Shown: one piece after another, positions 26,358 to 35,279 of the stretch | Position numbering within the stretch: position 1 is the first letter of the stretch | Layout of the letters: each line of letters begins with the position of its first letter | Origin: Chryseobacterium sp. CH21 | Lineage (GTDB): Bacteria; Bacteroidota; Bacteroidia; Flavobacteriales; Weeksellaceae | Reading direction: 5' to 3' | NCBI RefSeq assembly: GCF_004119445.1 | Contig: NZ_QICI01000016.1 | Location: 1-35,281 of the forward strand | Length of the DNA: 35,281 nt | Position numbers and translations under genes: made by a program | Notes under the pieces: generated by a model | What the model saw: the letters and a program-made list of their open reading frames with translations, nothing else | Databases searched by the model: none | Told to the model about the DNA's origin: nothing

Positions 26358-27194
26358 CTAATTACCTTCAAACCAATACTTCCACTTCTCATTATCAATT
26401 CCAAATTTTCCCTGCCACCATCTTGCGGGATAACCAACCTCATCATTCCTGATAGGTCTGTGCTCTCTTTCGGGATAAGTAATATATTGATCAGCATATG
26501 TCAAATGGATATCGTCATGTAAAATTCCGATGACCCCAAGAATCTCCATGAGCCCTACCCGTTCTCCATCATTTGATTTTACTGTTTTTGAGATTCTCTT
26601 TTTAAGTTGAGAAATTCTGTCGTTGGGTTCTGATGTTTCAATGATTTCTTTCAGTTCATTGAGAATCCTGTAGTCATTTTCGTTGGGTTTAACGACCGGA
26701 AGTTTTGGAAACTGTTCTACATCAAATAAAACTTGGATTAAACTATCAAAACAGCATCCATCTTTGTATTTGAAATAGTTGATTGTATTGAATTCGATAG
26801 GCTCTTCAAATTCATAAGTATGAAGTCCACATACCGCACATATGCCTTCATTAGGTTCCGGACTTTGTGTAAAGCTATGTTCTTCCAGACTTTTTGCAAT
26901 ACAATAGCTGGACAAAAATGAGCGATACTCTAATTGCCTGGTGCTTAAGCTATAAATAAAAGCATCTACAACTTTCTGCTTTTCAATACCAGCCACAGCA
27001 CTTTTAATTCTCCTACAAATTTCATCATGGCTTACCTCTTCCTGATTATACATTACAGACTCCTTCTTTGCATACTCAAAATCATCTTCAGAGATATACT
27101 GCATATAGGTTTCCCAATAAAACCAATCTCTTACACTTTCGTTCTGGGAAGTTTTTATGGTGTTGAGTAAAATTTGTATTGCTTTTTTATCCAT
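26358..27194 (-). CDS. protein of unknown function with CxxC pair
   Basis: A 278-residue cytoplasmic protein I do not recognise. Features that can be seen are a charged helical N-terminal part (residues 1-110), a zinc-ribbon-like ICAVCG pair followed further on by GCC (KYKDGCCFD), a second helical part with ISQLKKRISKTVKSNDGERVGLMEILGVIGILHDD, and an aromatic C terminus VGYPARWWQGKFGIDNEKWKYWFEGN. The cysteines could bind one zinc. It is a single gene between the 146-residue gene and the tail-collar gene with no obvious partner. Proteins of this style are sometimes immunity or accessory proteins, but nothing here proves it. Confidence 0.6.
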   Translation of the reverse strand: MDKKAIQILLNTIKTSQNESVRDWFYWETYMQYISEDDFEYAKKESVMYNQEEVSHDEICRRIKSAVAGIEKQKVVDAFIYSLSTRQLEYRSFLSSYCIAKSLEEHSFTQSPEPNEGICAVCGLHTYEFEEPIEFNTINYFKYKDGCCFDSLIQVLFDVEQFPKLPVVKPNENDYRILNELKEIIETSEPNDRISQLKKRISKTVKSNDGERVGLMEILGVIGILHDDIHLTYADQYITYPEREHRPIRNDEVGYPARWWQGKFGIDNEKWKYWFEGN

Positions 27195-27268
27195 TCTTCA
27201 TTGGTTGTTAATTCCATAAGGACAAATTTATCGAATAAAAATAATGAAAGGCTCTTGTTTTAAAGCAA

Positions 27269-27301
27269 AAACCTCATAGATTTCTGAAATCTATGAGGTT
27301 T
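27269..27301. terminator. perfect 15-bp palindrome, terminator
   Basis: A perfect 15-bp stem starting AAACCTCATAGATTT with a 3-base loop (27284-27286), and T/A runs on both sides. It differs in only one loop base from the one at 28799-28831. It would terminate the minus-strand tail-collar gene and possibly mark a dispersed family. Confidence 0.85.
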
Positions 27302-27323
27302 AAATCATTCGTAGATCAAAAAA

Positions 27324-27346
27324 TCCCGTAAGAAAAACATACGGGA
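27324..27346 (-). terminator. second hairpin after the tail-collar gene
   Basis: TCCCGTA (27324-27330) / TACGGGA (27340-27346) with a 9-base loop. On the minus strand it is followed by a T run (27318-27323). It lies between the tail-collar gene stop and the 27269 palindrome, so the gene has tandem terminators. Confidence 0.7.
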
Positions 27347-27445
27347 CTTTAGATTCATTTTTCCAAAAGATGTCATTATTATTGTTTTGTCACTAAAAAC
27401 ACAAGCTGGAGTATACTACAGTAACAATTCTGATTACTGTTGTTA

Positions 27446-28639
27446 TTAATTTATTCTTATATAATAATTAATAGCCATATTTTTTGGGCGGGTTTCGGTT
27501 CCTCCTGTACTGGCAATAATTAAAGGAACTGCGGCTTTATCATAACCACTAACAATTTGTGAACCATCAAGATCTCCGTCTGCCCCGGATGTATTTCCAG
27601 AAACTGCCAGAGGTGTCATGAGTATACCACCAAACGTTTGTTTTACAATTTGATGATTATGTTCTTTAAAATCATCCTGTTGGATGCTGCCACGCAATCT
27701 ATTGTCTGAAGGATCTTTTTGAGACGGAGAAACTCCCGGAATACCATTTCCAGCTTCATTTAAATCAAAGATATTATTTCCGCGTAGAAAAACACCCCTT
27801 AAATCCGGGACATTGGTAAGATTTTGTGTGGCACGGGCCAGTCCACAGGTTGTATCTACTTTTCTTCCGTCGCAAGGTGCCCATTTTGAGTATTTGCTAT
27901 TCCAGTTTTTATCAGGATTTGTCAAATTATTTTTAGTTACCTCCTGAAATTCTTCCCAACTTAAATATGAGCAAAGTACTGTCCCTACGGGAAAATCTTT
28001 ATTAAACCCACTGGGAAGTCCATTTAATAAACAGTTTACAGGTCCCTTATCTGTGTCTAGGAAAAAGAAAATATCTTTTGACGGATCGTTTCTTTTAAAA
28101 GTAATTGAATTATCATCATCCAGAATACCTCCTTTATTAAAGCTTTTGCTTATTTCTGTCCCATTGGTTATTATATAATCTTCAACAATAGGACTTGGAT
28201 CCGTACTTGATATTTTATTATAGAAAATATAAATGGTTATTCCTTCATCTCCTTCCTGTATTACTGTTGATAATCCTTTTTTATTATTTTGAACTTCTAA
28301 ACATTTCACATATCCTTCGATGATGTCTTTGTTGGGCATATGTAAACTAAAAGAATCAAAAAATGATTGCGAGACCATAATCGTTTCCAGTGATTTAATT
28401 TTCTCCTGAAAATTATTAATTTCATCATCGGAAGCTCCAAAATTTAAGACATTCTTCACCATAGATGTAGGGTCAATTGCTTCAAAACCGAATGAAATTT
28501 TTTTAACTTTAAGGTCTTCTTTGAATTTTTCGGATTCATAATATTTCTTCAAATCGTAAAGAAAATTTCCTGTTTTTACGATATTCAAAGTGGTATAAAT
28601 TCCACCCTCCAGAAGTTTTGTACATTGATTAGGTTCCAT
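27446..28639 (-). CDS. phage-tail-collar-like protein
   Basis: A 397-residue protein whose C-terminal third matches the tail-collar / microcystin-dependent-protein type: VGTVLCSYLSWEEF, WAPCDGRKV, VPDLRGVFLRGNN, GSIQQDDFKEHNH and the closing NMAINYYIRIN. This domain is used in phage tail fibres and in some secreted bacterial proteins. The N-terminal part (1-200) is unrelated to anything I recognise and has no signal peptide. No other phage or contractile-injection genes are nearby. It stands as a single gene with its own promoter (28725-28755) and terminators, flanked by near-identical palindromes. It may be a remnant or a cargo-type gene. Confidence 0.75.
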   Translation of the reverse strand: MEPNQCTKLLEGGIYTTLNIVKTGNFLYDLKKYYESEKFKEDLKVKKISFGFEAIDPTSMVKNVLNFGASDDEINNFQEKIKSLETIMVSQSFFDSFSLHMPNKDIIEGYVKCLEVQNNKKGLSTVIQEGDEGITIYIFYNKISSTDPSPIVEDYIITNGTEISKSFNKGGILDDDNSITFKRNDPSKDIFFFLDTDKGPVNCLLNGLPSGFNKDFPVGTVLCSYLSWEEFQEVTKNNLTNPDKNWNSKYSKWAPCDGRKVDTTCGLARATQNLTNVPDLRGVFLRGNNIFDLNEAGNGIPGVSPSQKDPSDNRLRGSIQQDDFKEHNHQIVKQTFGGILMTPLAVSGNTSGADGDLDGSQIVSGYDKAAVPLIIASTGGTETRPKNMAINYYIRIN

Positions 28640-28724
28640 TTGTTAGTTTTTTGAGGTTAGTTAGTTATCTCATTTTTTATACAATGAGAATTATATTGTC
28701 AAGGTTTCATCTGTTATGACATAT

Positions 28725-28755
28725 CAAAAGTACTTTGCGTGGAATCATGTGTCAA
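28725..28755 (-). promoter_or_regulatory. promoter of the tail-collar gene
   Basis: Minus-strand TACTTTTG (28725-28732) fits TAnnTTTG. A TTG (minus strand of 28753-28755, within TTGACA) lies 20 bases upstream, matching the Bacteroidetes -33/-7 spacing. The leader would be about 80 bases long. Confidence 0.6.
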
Positions 28756-28798
28756 TTACCCTTTTGTGGTATTTATTTCATTAGTTTGGCTAATAAAA

Positions 28799-28831
28799 AA
28801 ACCTCATAGATTTTTGAAATCTATGAGGTTT
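28799..28831 (-). terminator. perfect 15-bp palindrome, terminator of carB
   Basis: The stem 28799-28813 / 28817-28831 with a 3-base loop, followed on the minus strand by T7, lies 23 bases after the carB stop codon. It is nearly identical to 27269-27301. Confidence 0.93.
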
Positions 28832-28854
28832 GGAATATTTATTCTAGTTTGAAA

Positions 28855-31800
28855 TTACATGGTCTCCATTTTGAAGCTCATGCTTTCAATTACTTTTAAG
28901 ATAGCTTCTACTGTATCCATTGAAGTTAAACAAGGAACACCGTTTTCCACACTCATTCTTCTGATCTGGAATCCGTCTCTTTCTGCCTGTTTACCTTTTG
29001 TAGTGGTATTTACAACATACTGAACTTTTCCTTTCTGGATCAGGTCGATAAGGTTTACATTTTCTTCTCCGATTTTGTATCCGATTTTGCAAGGAATTCC
29101 TTTTTCTTCAAAGAACTTCGCAGTACCTTCTGTAGCCCAGATTCTGAATCCTACTTCATGAAATCTTGCTGCAAGAGCTGCCGCTTCATCTTTATGCTTA
29201 TCTGCTACTGTAAACAGGATAGATCCGTGCATAGGAACTTTTCTTCCCGCTGCTACCAATCCTTTGTAAAGTGCTTTTTCAAGAGTGGTATCTTTCCCCA
29301 TCACTTCTCCTGTAGACTTCATTTCAGGGCCTAAAGAGATGTCAACTTTCGTTAGTTTAGAGAAAGAGAATACCGGTACTTTTACAAATACTCCTTCTTT
29401 GTTTGGAACCAATCCGTTTTCGTAACCTAAATCTTTCAGTTTTTGTCCAAGGATTGCCTTTGTTGCAAGGTTAGCCATTGGAACTTCTGTGATTTTGGAT
29501 AAGAAAGGAACCGTTCTTGAAGAACGAGGGTTTACTTCGATTACATATACATTTCCTTCGAAAAGAACGTACTGAATATTCATTAATCCGATAACTTTTA
29601 ATCCTTTTGCCAGTCTTTGTGTATAGTCTACCAACGTATCAATTTCGCTCTGAGAGATATTTTGTGGCGGATACACTGCGATTGAGTCTCCGGAGTGAAC
29701 TCCTGCTCTTTCGATGTGCTCCATAATCCCTGGAATCACTACGGTTTCACCGTCACAGATGGCATCTACTTCAATCTCCTTTCCTACCATGTATTTGTCT
29801 ACCAATACAGGGTGCTCCGGGCTTGCTTCTACCGCATTTTCCATGTAGTGAGCCAATTCTGCTTCTGCGTATACAATTTCCATCGCTCTACCTCCAAGAA
29901 CGTAGCTTGGACGTACCAATACCGGATATCCGATCTCGTTAGCGATTTTTATAGCTTCTTCTTTCGAAGTTGAAGTTCTTCCTTTTGGCTGAGGAATTCC
30001 TAATTCCTGAAGTGCTTTTTCAAATTTATCTCTGTTTTCAGCTCTGTCAAGATCTTCTAATGAAGTTCCTAAGATCTGTACTCCATGAGAGGCTAATTTA
30101 TCTGCAAGGTTGATCGCAGTCTGTCCTCCGAACTGTACAACTACTCCTTTAGGTTTTTCAAGCTCGATGATGTTCATTACATCTTCTTCTGTAAGTGGCT
30201 CGAAGTAAAGTTTATCTGAGATAGAGAAGTCTGTAGAAACCGTTTCAGGGTTATTGTTGATGATGATCGCTTCGTAACCCATTTCTTTGATCGCCCATAC
30301 AGAGTGAACTGTTGCGTAATCAAATTCTACTCCTTGTCCAATTCTGATAGGTCCAGAACCTAGTACGATGATTTTTTCTTTGTCTGAAACTACACTTTCG
30401 TTTTCTTCTTCGTAAGTTCCGTAGAAGTAAGGAGTTTCACTTTCAAATTCAGCGGCACAAGTGTCTACCATTTTGTAAACCGGCATGATTCCGTTTTCTT
30501 TTCTGAAGTTGAAAACCTCACGCTCTTTCACATCCCAAAGAACAGCGATGTTGATGTCTGCAAAACCTAATCGTTTAGCTTCAATCAGAGTTTCTTTATC
30601 AAATTTGTTTTCAGCGATTACTTTTTCGAAGTCAACTAACTTTTTCAGTTTCCAGATGAAGAATTTGTCGATTTTGCTCCATTCTACAATCTGTTCCCAG
30701 TCGTATCCTCTTCTTAAAGCATCTCCGATGATGAATAATCTCTCATCATCACACACTCTGATTCTTCTTTCGATTTCCTCAGCGGTAAGTGCCTGAGCCT
30801 GCTTTGTTTTTAATCCTAAATGCTTGATTCCTGTTTCTAATGAACGGATTGCTTTCTGTAAAGATTCTTCAAGGTTTCTTCCGATTGCCATTACTTCACC
30901 AGTTGCTTTCATCTGAGTAGAAAGTCTTCTGTCTGCTGTTTCGAATTTATCGAATGGGAATCTTGGGAATTTCGTTACCACATAGTCAAGAGCAGGCTCG
31001 AAACATGCGTATGTTTTTCCTGTTACAGGATTCATGATTTCATCCAGCGTTAATCCTACAGCGATTTTTGCAGCAATTTTTGCAATCGGATATCCTGTTG
31101 CCTTACTTGCTAACGCTGATGAACGGGAAACTCTAGGGTTTACCTCGATGATATAATATTCGAATGAATGCGGATCTAAAGCTAACTGTACGTTACATCC
31201 ACCTTCAATTCCTAACGCTCTGATGATTTTTAAGGAAGCATTTCTCAATAACTGATACTCTCTGTCTGAAAGCGTTTGAGAAGGAGCTACTACAATAGAG
31301 TCTCCTGTGTGAACTCCTACCGGATCAATATTTTCCATGTTACAAACCACAATGGCGTTGTCGTTTGCATCACGCATTACTTCGTATTCAATTTCTTTGA
31401 AACCTGCAATTGATTTTTCAATAAGACACTGCGTAACCGGGCTGTGTTTCAGTCCTAATTCAGCAATCTCTTTCAATTCAGCTTCTGTAGAAGCGATACC
31501 ACCTCCGGTACCTCCCATTGTAAAAGCAGGACGAACAATTACAGGATAACCGATTTCATTTGCGAAAGCAAGTGCTCCTTCTACCGTATTTACGATATCA
31601 GATTCCGGTACCGGCTCGTTCAACTCTCTCATCAACTCACGGAAAAGGTCTCTGTCTTCTGCTCTGTTGATGGCAGAAAGCTTAGTTCCTAATACTTCTA
31701 CTTTGCACTCTTCAAGAATTCCTGATTTTTCCAATTCAACCGCCATGTTAAGACCTGTCTGGCCTCCTAATGTAGGTAATAATGCATCCGGACGTTCTTT

Positions 31801-32037
31801 TCTGATGATGTGGCTTACAAACTGTAATGAAATCGGCTCGATATATACTTTATCAGCGATTTCCACATCTGTCATGATCGTTGCAGGGTTTGAGTTGATC
31901 AAAATTACCTTGTAACCTTCTTCTTTCAAAGACAGACAAGCCTGCGTTCCTGCGTAATCAAATTCAGCTGCCTGACCGATGATGATAGGTCCTGAACCGA
32001 TTACTAAAATTGTTTTTATATCTGTACGTTTTGCCAT
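28855..32037 (-). CDS. carB: carbamoyl-phosphate synthase large subunit
   Basis: A 1060-residue enzyme that makes carbamoyl phosphate from bicarbonate, two ATP and ammonia for pyrimidine and arginine synthesis. It has two homologous halves, each starting with a preATP-grasp motif ([18 protein letters not shown] near residue 13; [17 protein letters not shown] near residue 550) and each with an ATP-grasp domain (e.g. [34 protein letters not shown]). A C-terminal MGS-like allosteric domain (from about 940, [16 protein letters not shown]) includes the TEGTA segment. Full length and intact. It is the last gene of pyrB-carA-carB, separated from carA by 157 bases that hold a REP-like palindrome, and is ended by the 28799 terminator. 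Confidence 0.97.
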   Translation of the reverse strand: MAKRTDIKTILVIGSGPIIIGQAAEFDYAGTQACLSLKEEGYKVILINSNPATIMTDVEIADKVYIEPISLQFVSHIIRKERPDALLPTLGGQTGLNMAVELEKSGILEECKVEVLGTKLSAINRAEDRDLFRELMRELNEPVPESDIVNTVEGALAFANEIGYPVIVRPAFTMGGTGGGIASTEAELKEIAELGLKHSPVTQCLIEKSIAGFKEIEYEVMRDANDNAIVVCNMENIDPVGVHTGDSIVVAPSQTLSDREYQLLRNASLKIIRALGIEGGCNVQLALDPHSFEYYIIEVNPRVSRSSALASKATGYPIAKIAAKIAVGLTLDEIMNPVTGKTYACFEPALDYVVTKFPRFPFDKFETADRRLSTQMKATGEVMAIGRNLEESLQKAIRSLETGIKHLGLKTKQAQALTAEEIERRIRVCDDERLFIIGDALRRGYDWEQIVEWSKIDKFFIWKLKKLVDFEKVIAENKFDKETLIEAKRLGFADINIAVLWDVKEREVFNFRKENGIMPVYKMVDTCAAEFESETPYFYGTYEEENESVVSDKEKIIVLGSGPIRIGQGVEFDYATVHSVWAIKEMGYEAIIINNNPETVSTDFSISDKLYFEPLTEEDVMNIIELEKPKGVVVQFGGQTAINLADKLASHGVQILGTSLEDLDRAENRDKFEKALQELGIPQPKGRTSTSKEEAIKIANEIGYPVLVRPSYVLGGRAMEIVYAEAELAHYMENAVEASPEHPVLVDKYMVGKEIEVDAICDGETVVIPGIMEHIERAGVHSGDSIAVYPPQNISQSEIDTLVDYTQRLAKGLKVIGLMNIQYVLFEGNVYVIEVNPRSSRTVPFLSKITEVPMANLATKAILGQKLKDLGYENGLVPNKEGVFVKVPVFSFSKLTKVDISLGPEMKSTGEVMGKDTTLEKALYKGLVAAGRKVPMHGSILFTVADKHKDEAAALAARFHEVGFRIWATEGTAKFFEEKGIPCKIGYKIGEENVNLIDLIQKGKVQYVVNTTTKGKQAERDGFQIRRMSVENGVPCLTSMDTVEAILKVIESMSFKMETM

Positions 32038-32113
32038 TTTTCTTTTTTTAGATACTAAAAGTTTGAGCTTAAACTTCCAGCATTATGCTTTATTTAAATT
32101 GAATTAACACACT

Positions 32114-32184
32114 TTGTCATTCCCAGGAATCTCATTTTGTTGTTGAGATTCTTCACTCCGCTTTCGCTTCTTTCAGAATGACAA
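32114..32184. repeat. REP-like palindrome between carA and carB
   Basis: TTGTCATTC (32114-32122) is matched inversely by GAATGACAA (32176-32184), enclosing a hairpin GAATCTCA (32127-32134) / TGAGATTC (32144-32151). The words 'attct.. cagaatgac' are shared with 25569-25610. Located inside an operon, it could change the relative levels of the two subunit messages. Confidence 0.75.
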
Positions 32185-32194
32185 TTGGAGTGTC

Positions 32195-33268
32195 TTACTT
32201 TTTAAAGTCCTCCATCATTTGAATGAACTCGTCAAACAGGTAGTTTGCATCTTCAGGACCAGGGCTCGCCTCAGGGTGATACTGAACTGAGAAACAAGGA
32301 TGGATTTTATGTTTTAATCCTTCGTTTGTTCTGTCGTTCAATGCGATGTGTGTTTCGATAAGGTCTGTTCCTTTTAAACTTTCCTGATCTACAGCGTATC
32401 CGTGGTTTTGAGAAGTAATAGCTACTGTATTTTTCTCCAGATCCAATACCGGGTGGTTTCCTCCTCTGTGTCCGAATTTCAGTTTGAAAGTTTTTGCTCC
32501 ACAAGCAAGACCGATCAATTGGTGTCCTAAACAGATTCCGAAGATTGGAACTTTTCCTAATAATCCTCTAATCATATCTAATGCGTGCGGAACATCTTCC
32601 GGGTCACCAGGACCGTTTGACAACATAATTCCATCCGGATTCATTAGTAGGATTTCTTCTGCTGTAGTATCCTGAGAAACCACGATAATGTCACAGTTTC
32701 TTTGAGACAATTCTCTGATAATTCCTAGTTTTGCACCGAAATCTACCAACACTACTTTGAAACCTCTATTCGGGTTAGCGTAAGGTGTTTTTGTAGAAAC
32801 CTCCTCTACCTGATTGGTTGGGAAGGTTGTTGATTTCAACTCAGAAGCAACAGCGGTTTCATCAGCATCAGCGTTTACAATTTTTCCTTTTACAACTCCA
32901 TGGTTACGAAGAACTCTTGTCAGTCTTCTGGTGTCAATTCCTGAAATTCCTGAAAGGTTTTTCTTTTTAAATAATTCATCTAATGTAATCTGAGTACGGA
33001 AATTGGAAGGAAGATCGCAAAGTTCTTTTACGATAAGCCCTTTGATTGCCGGCTCGATACTTTCATAATCATCACGGTTAATACCATAATTTCCGATAAG
33101 CGGATAGGTCATACAAACTATCTGACCGCAGTACGATGGGTCAGAGATCAATTCCTGATACCCTGTCATTCCGGTATTGAAAACTACTTCTCCTGCAGTT
33201 TCCAATTCTGCTCCGAAACCTTCTCCATGAAACACTTCACCGGACTCCAGTATTAATTTTTTCTTCAT
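32195..33268 (-). CDS. carA: carbamoyl-phosphate synthase small (glutaminase) subunit
   Basis: A 357-residue glutamine amidotransferase subunit that releases ammonia for CarB. The N-terminal CPSase small-chain domain (FNTGMTGYQELISDPSY) is followed by a class-I GATase domain with catalytic Cys246 in GICLGHQ, His331 and Glu333 in QYHPEASPGP, and the oxyanion segment LSNGPGDPED. The length is typical. Between pyrB and carB on the same strand, it completes the first two steps of pyrimidine synthesis. The 222 bases upstream contain a duplicated repeat and no evident promoter, so expression probably depends on the pyrB promoter. Confidence 0.97.
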   Translation of the reverse strand: MKKKLILESGEVFHGEGFGAELETAGEVVFNTGMTGYQELISDPSYCGQIVCMTYPLIGNYGINRDDYESIEPAIKGLIVKELCDLPSNFRTQITLDELFKKKNLSGISGIDTRRLTRVLRNHGVVKGKIVNADADETAVASELKSTTFPTNQVEEVSTKTPYANPNRGFKVVLVDFGAKLGIIRELSQRNCDIIVVSQDTTAEEILLMNPDGIMLSNGPGDPEDVPHALDMIRGLLGKVPIFGICLGHQLIGLACGAKTFKLKFGHRGGNHPVLDLEKNTVAITSQNHGYAVDQESLKGTDLIETHIALNDRTNEGLKHKIHPCFSVQYHPEASPGPEDANYLFDEFIQMMEDFKK

Positions 33269-33300
33269 TTTAAACTTTTATCTCTTATTATTTATATGTC

Positions 33301-33404
33301 ATTAACAGGTCGCCCCTACAGGGCTTGGATTATTTAAATCCTTTTTATTTCCATGGGCTTCACCCATTGCTATTAACAGGTCGCCCCTACAGGGCTTGGA
33401 TTAT
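33301..33404. repeat. pair of direct 33-bp repeats between pyrB and carA
   Basis: A 33-base unit starting ATTAACAGGTCGCCCC and ending in GGGCTTGGATTAT is present at 33301-33333 and 33372-33404, 71 bases apart. Each contains the small palindrome CCCT-ac-AGGG. Between them ATGGG-cttca-CCCAT forms a hairpin. The unit looks like a dispersed flavobacterial intergenic repeat; the family assignment is from memory. Confidence 0.8.
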
Positions 33405-33490
33405 CTATATCCTTATTTGTTTTATAGCTTTTCCTTTTTTTATATGCAGAACGTTCTTTACCTTCTAACTTCTTACTTTTACCTTGGTTC

Positions 33491-34381
33491 TTATTTAAAG
33501 TTATATCCTTTACTTTCCAATGCTTCTTTCAAAATGGCCATTCTTGCGAATACTCCGTTTTGCATTTGTTTGAAAACTCTTGATCTTTCGCATTCTACAA
33601 GATCTGAGTCTATTTCCACTCCTCTGTTGATGGGAGCTGGATGCATGATGATTGCTTCTTTTTTCATGGCTTGTTCTCTTACTTTAGTCAGTCCATATCT
33701 TCTGTGATATTCTGAGGCAGTGAAACTCATTGCATCGTCATGTCTTTCATGCTGAATTCTTAACAGCATTAAAACATCTACTTCAGCGATCAGTTCATCT
33801 ACTGACATATAGGTTCCGTTGATCAGAGCACCTTCGTCAAACCACTGTTCCGGTCCTGAGAAGTATACTTTAGCGCCTAACCTCCTTAATGCTTCTGCAT
33901 TGGAATTGGCAACACGGCTGTGTTTTACATCTCCTACAATTCCTACCTTCAGTCCTTCAAATGTTCCGAATTCCTGATAGATGGTCATCAGATCCAGCAT
34001 ACATTGTGAAGGGTGATTTCCTGTACCGTCTCCTCCGTTGATCACCGGAATGTTAATATTTTTCAGTTCTTCGAAGTATCTGTCTTTTTTATCCCGGATC
34101 ACCACAAGGTTCACTCCTATACTTTCAATGGTCTTTACGGTGTCATAAAGACTTTCTCCTTTGTTTACCGAACTATGTGATGCATCAAAAGGAACTACCT
34201 GAAGTCCCAGTTTTCTTTCTGCAAGATCGAAGCTTGTTTTCGTTCTTGTACTGTCTTCGAAGAAAAGGTTTGAGCAAAAAACTTCTCCTTCAATTTTAGC
34301 AGTTTTACCGTTTGCAAAAGCCAGTGCTTCTGTCAGTATACTGTTGATTCTCTCGGTGCTTAGTTCTGTAATCGTAAACAT
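33491..34381 (-). CDS. pyrB: aspartate carbamoyltransferase catalytic subunit
   Basis: A 296-residue enzyme joining carbamoyl phosphate and aspartate, the committed step of pyrimidine synthesis. The carbamoyl-phosphate loop STRT is at 44-47 in [20 protein letters not shown] with Lys74 is the partner loop supplied to the neighbouring subunit. [24 protein letters not shown] and the aspartate-binding LLRIQHER are present. No pyrI regulatory subunit is nearby, so regulation of the enzyme is not of the E. coli ATCase type. It starts 18 bases after the T run of an attenuator-like leader terminator and leads the pyrB-carA-carB set. The ATG at 34381 is the first good in-frame start. Confidence 0.96.
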   Translation of the reverse strand: MFTITELSTERINSILTEALAFANGKTAKIEGEVFCSNLFFEDSTRTKTSFDLAERKLGLQVVPFDASHSSVNKGESLYDTVKTIESIGVNLVVIRDKKDRYFEELKNINIPVINGGDGTGNHPSQCMLDLMTIYQEFGTFEGLKVGIVGDVKHSRVANSNAEALRRLGAKVYFSGPEQWFDEGALINGTYMSVDELIAEVDVLMLLRIQHERHDDAMSFTASEYHRRYGLTKVREQAMKKEAIIMHPAPINRGVEIDSDLVECERSRVFKQMQNGVFARMAILKEALESKGYNFK

Positions 34382-34400
34382 AATTCTAATTTTTGGGCAT

Positions 34401-34428
34401 AAAAAAGCGAAGACAACTATCTTCGCTT
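34401..34428 (-). terminator. attenuator-like intrinsic terminator in the pyrB leader
   Basis: On the minus strand AAGCGAAGA, a 6-base loop and TCTTCGCTT (plus coordinates 34405-34428) form a perfect 9-bp stem followed by six Ts. It sits between the promoter and pyrB, not after a full gene. The leader ORF stop codon (34427-34429) overlaps the first stem bases, so a ribosome at the stop would block folding. Confidence 0.85.
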
Positions 34429-34498
34429 AATAACAATAAATATCGTAAAGGGCGCTTTCGCCCGGTAAATCTAATGATATAAATGCTTTTTTATTCAT
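34427..34498 (-). CDS. 23-residue leader peptide of pyrB
   Basis: A short ORF starts with ATG at 34498, only 6-7 bases downstream of the -7 promoter box, and ends with TAA at 34427-34429. The peptide begins MNKKAFISLDLPG and ends YDIYCY. Its last codons and stop reach the first arm of the attenuator hairpin, while a GC hairpin (34450-34463) lies inside it. This geometry is like the pyrL leader of E. coli pyrBI, where tight ribosome following under low UTP prevents termination. Translation is inferred; no clear Shine-Dalgarno is seen, as is common in the phylum. Confidence 0.5.
   Translation of the reverse strand: MNKKAFISLDLPGESALYDIYCY
34450..34463 (-). promoter_or_regulatory. candidate RNA-polymerase pause hairpin in the pyrB leader
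   Basis: Minus-strand GGGCG-AAAG-CGCCC is a very stable 5-bp hairpin in an AT-rich leader. It is followed by a U-rich stretch (CTTTACGATATTTATTGTTA in DNA) before the terminator. In pyrBI-type attenuation a pause hairpin plus U-rich tract senses UTP. Role here is inferred. Confidence 0.45.
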
Positions 34499-34504
34499 TA
34501 GGTG

Positions 34505-34535
34505 CAAAGATACAACAATTTTATGAACCTACAAA
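34505..34535 (-). promoter_or_regulatory. pyrB-carA-carB promoter
   Basis: Minus-strand TTTG (34532-34535) and TATCTTTG (34505-34512) are separated by 19 bases, an exact match to the Bacteroidetes -33/-7 promoter consensus. Transcription would start near 34498-34500, giving a leader of about 117 bases before pyrB. Confidence 0.8.
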
Positions 34536-34603
34536 AATTATGTTTAAAATAAATTAAAAACTTAAGTCCTTCCTTATTCTCATTTAAAATTAATATTTTT
34601 GTT

Positions 34604-34611
34604 AACACACA
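34604..34611 (+). promoter_or_regulatory. candidate -7 element of the Lrp-type gene
   Basis: TATTTTTG fits TAnnTTTG and ends 9 bases before the ATG at 34621, so the message would have almost no leader. No convincing -33 TTTG is seen 19-21 bases upstream. Confidence 0.4.
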
Positions 34612-34620
34612 ACTTTATTT

Positions 34621-35082
34621 ATGGATTTAAAAGACAAAATGATTCTCAGTATTATTCAGGAAGACTCTACATTATCGGTAAAAGAAATTTCCGAGAAGAT
34701 AGGTCTTACCTTTACTCCTACGTATGAGCGAATCAAACAATTGGAGAAACACGGGATCATTGAAAAATATGTTGGTCTTTTAAACCGTGAAAAACTGGGA
34801 CTGAATATTATCGTTTATTGTAATGTACGTCTTAAGGAACAATCCAAAAAAGTATTGGAAACTTTTGAGGATAACATTTCCAAATACGATGAAGTTCAGG
34901 AGATCACCAGCCTTTCCGGGGAATACGATTATATGTTGAAAATTATCGCAAAAGACATCAATTCTTATAATGAGTTTGCGGTGAGTGTGATTTCAAATCT
35001 TCCCAACATCGGACAATATCATAGTTCCATTGTACTACATGAAGTAAAAAAATCTACCAAGTTTAAAATTGACCTGGAATAA
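34621..35082 (+). CDS. Lrp/AsnC-family transcriptional regulator
   Basis: A 153-residue feast-famine regulator. The N-terminal helix-turn-helix runs from about 5 to 60 (MILSIIQEDSTLSVKEISEKIGLTFTPTYERIKQLEKHGII). The RAM ligand-binding domain follows (INIVYCNVRL-like strand, VQEITSLSGEYDYMLKIIAKDINSYNEF), with the GxYDY-type loop. Such proteins form octamers that bind amino acids and wrap DNA. It is divergent from pyrB with about 240 bases between and could affect that promoter; this is inferred only from position. The effector is unknown. Confidence 0.92.
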   Translation: MDLKDKMILSIIQEDSTLSVKEISEKIGLTFTPTYERIKQLEKHGIIEKYVGLLNREKLGLNIIVYCNVRLKEQSKKVLETFEDNISKYDEVQEITSLSGEYDYMLKIIAKDINSYNEFAVSVISNLPNIGQYHSSIVLHEVKKSTKFKIDLE

Positions 35083-35125
35083 TCCTTCTATTTTTGAACT
35101 CGTTATTATCCCGATTTTACTTGCT

Positions 35126-35142
35126 GAAAATCTTTGATTTTC
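35126..35142. terminator. short hairpin downstream of the Lrp-type gene
   Basis: GAAAATC-ttt-GATTTTC is a perfect 7-bp stem 43 bases after the stop codon, with only a weak T tract. It may act as terminator or belong to the end repeat, since a similar ATTTTATC-tcc-GATAAAAT hairpin lies next to the other copy of the end repeat. Nothing coding is seen in 35083-35281. Confidence 0.45.
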
Positions 35143-35178
35143 TTGCGTCTTGAAAATAATATACATCATTATCATTTT

Positions 35179-35279
35179 GCGCCCTTTAGTTTGTATTATA
35201 AAGTTTTTTGAATTACGTAAATTAACTTTATAGTATTAATTAATCCACAAGAAACAGGGTGAATCATTAAGCGCCAAAG
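35179..35279. repeat. right arm of the 101-bp perfect inverted repeat
   Basis: Exact reverse complement of 1-101; the identity starts at GCGCCC (35179). Beyond it the flanks differ, except for a loosely similar 'aagacgc' plus hairpin segment on both sides. Confidence 0.9.

Noticed and set aside
34385..34399. Tiny ORF ATG CCC AAA AAT TAG just before pyrB
   Set aside because: It lies after the terminator T run, has only four codons and no supporting feature.
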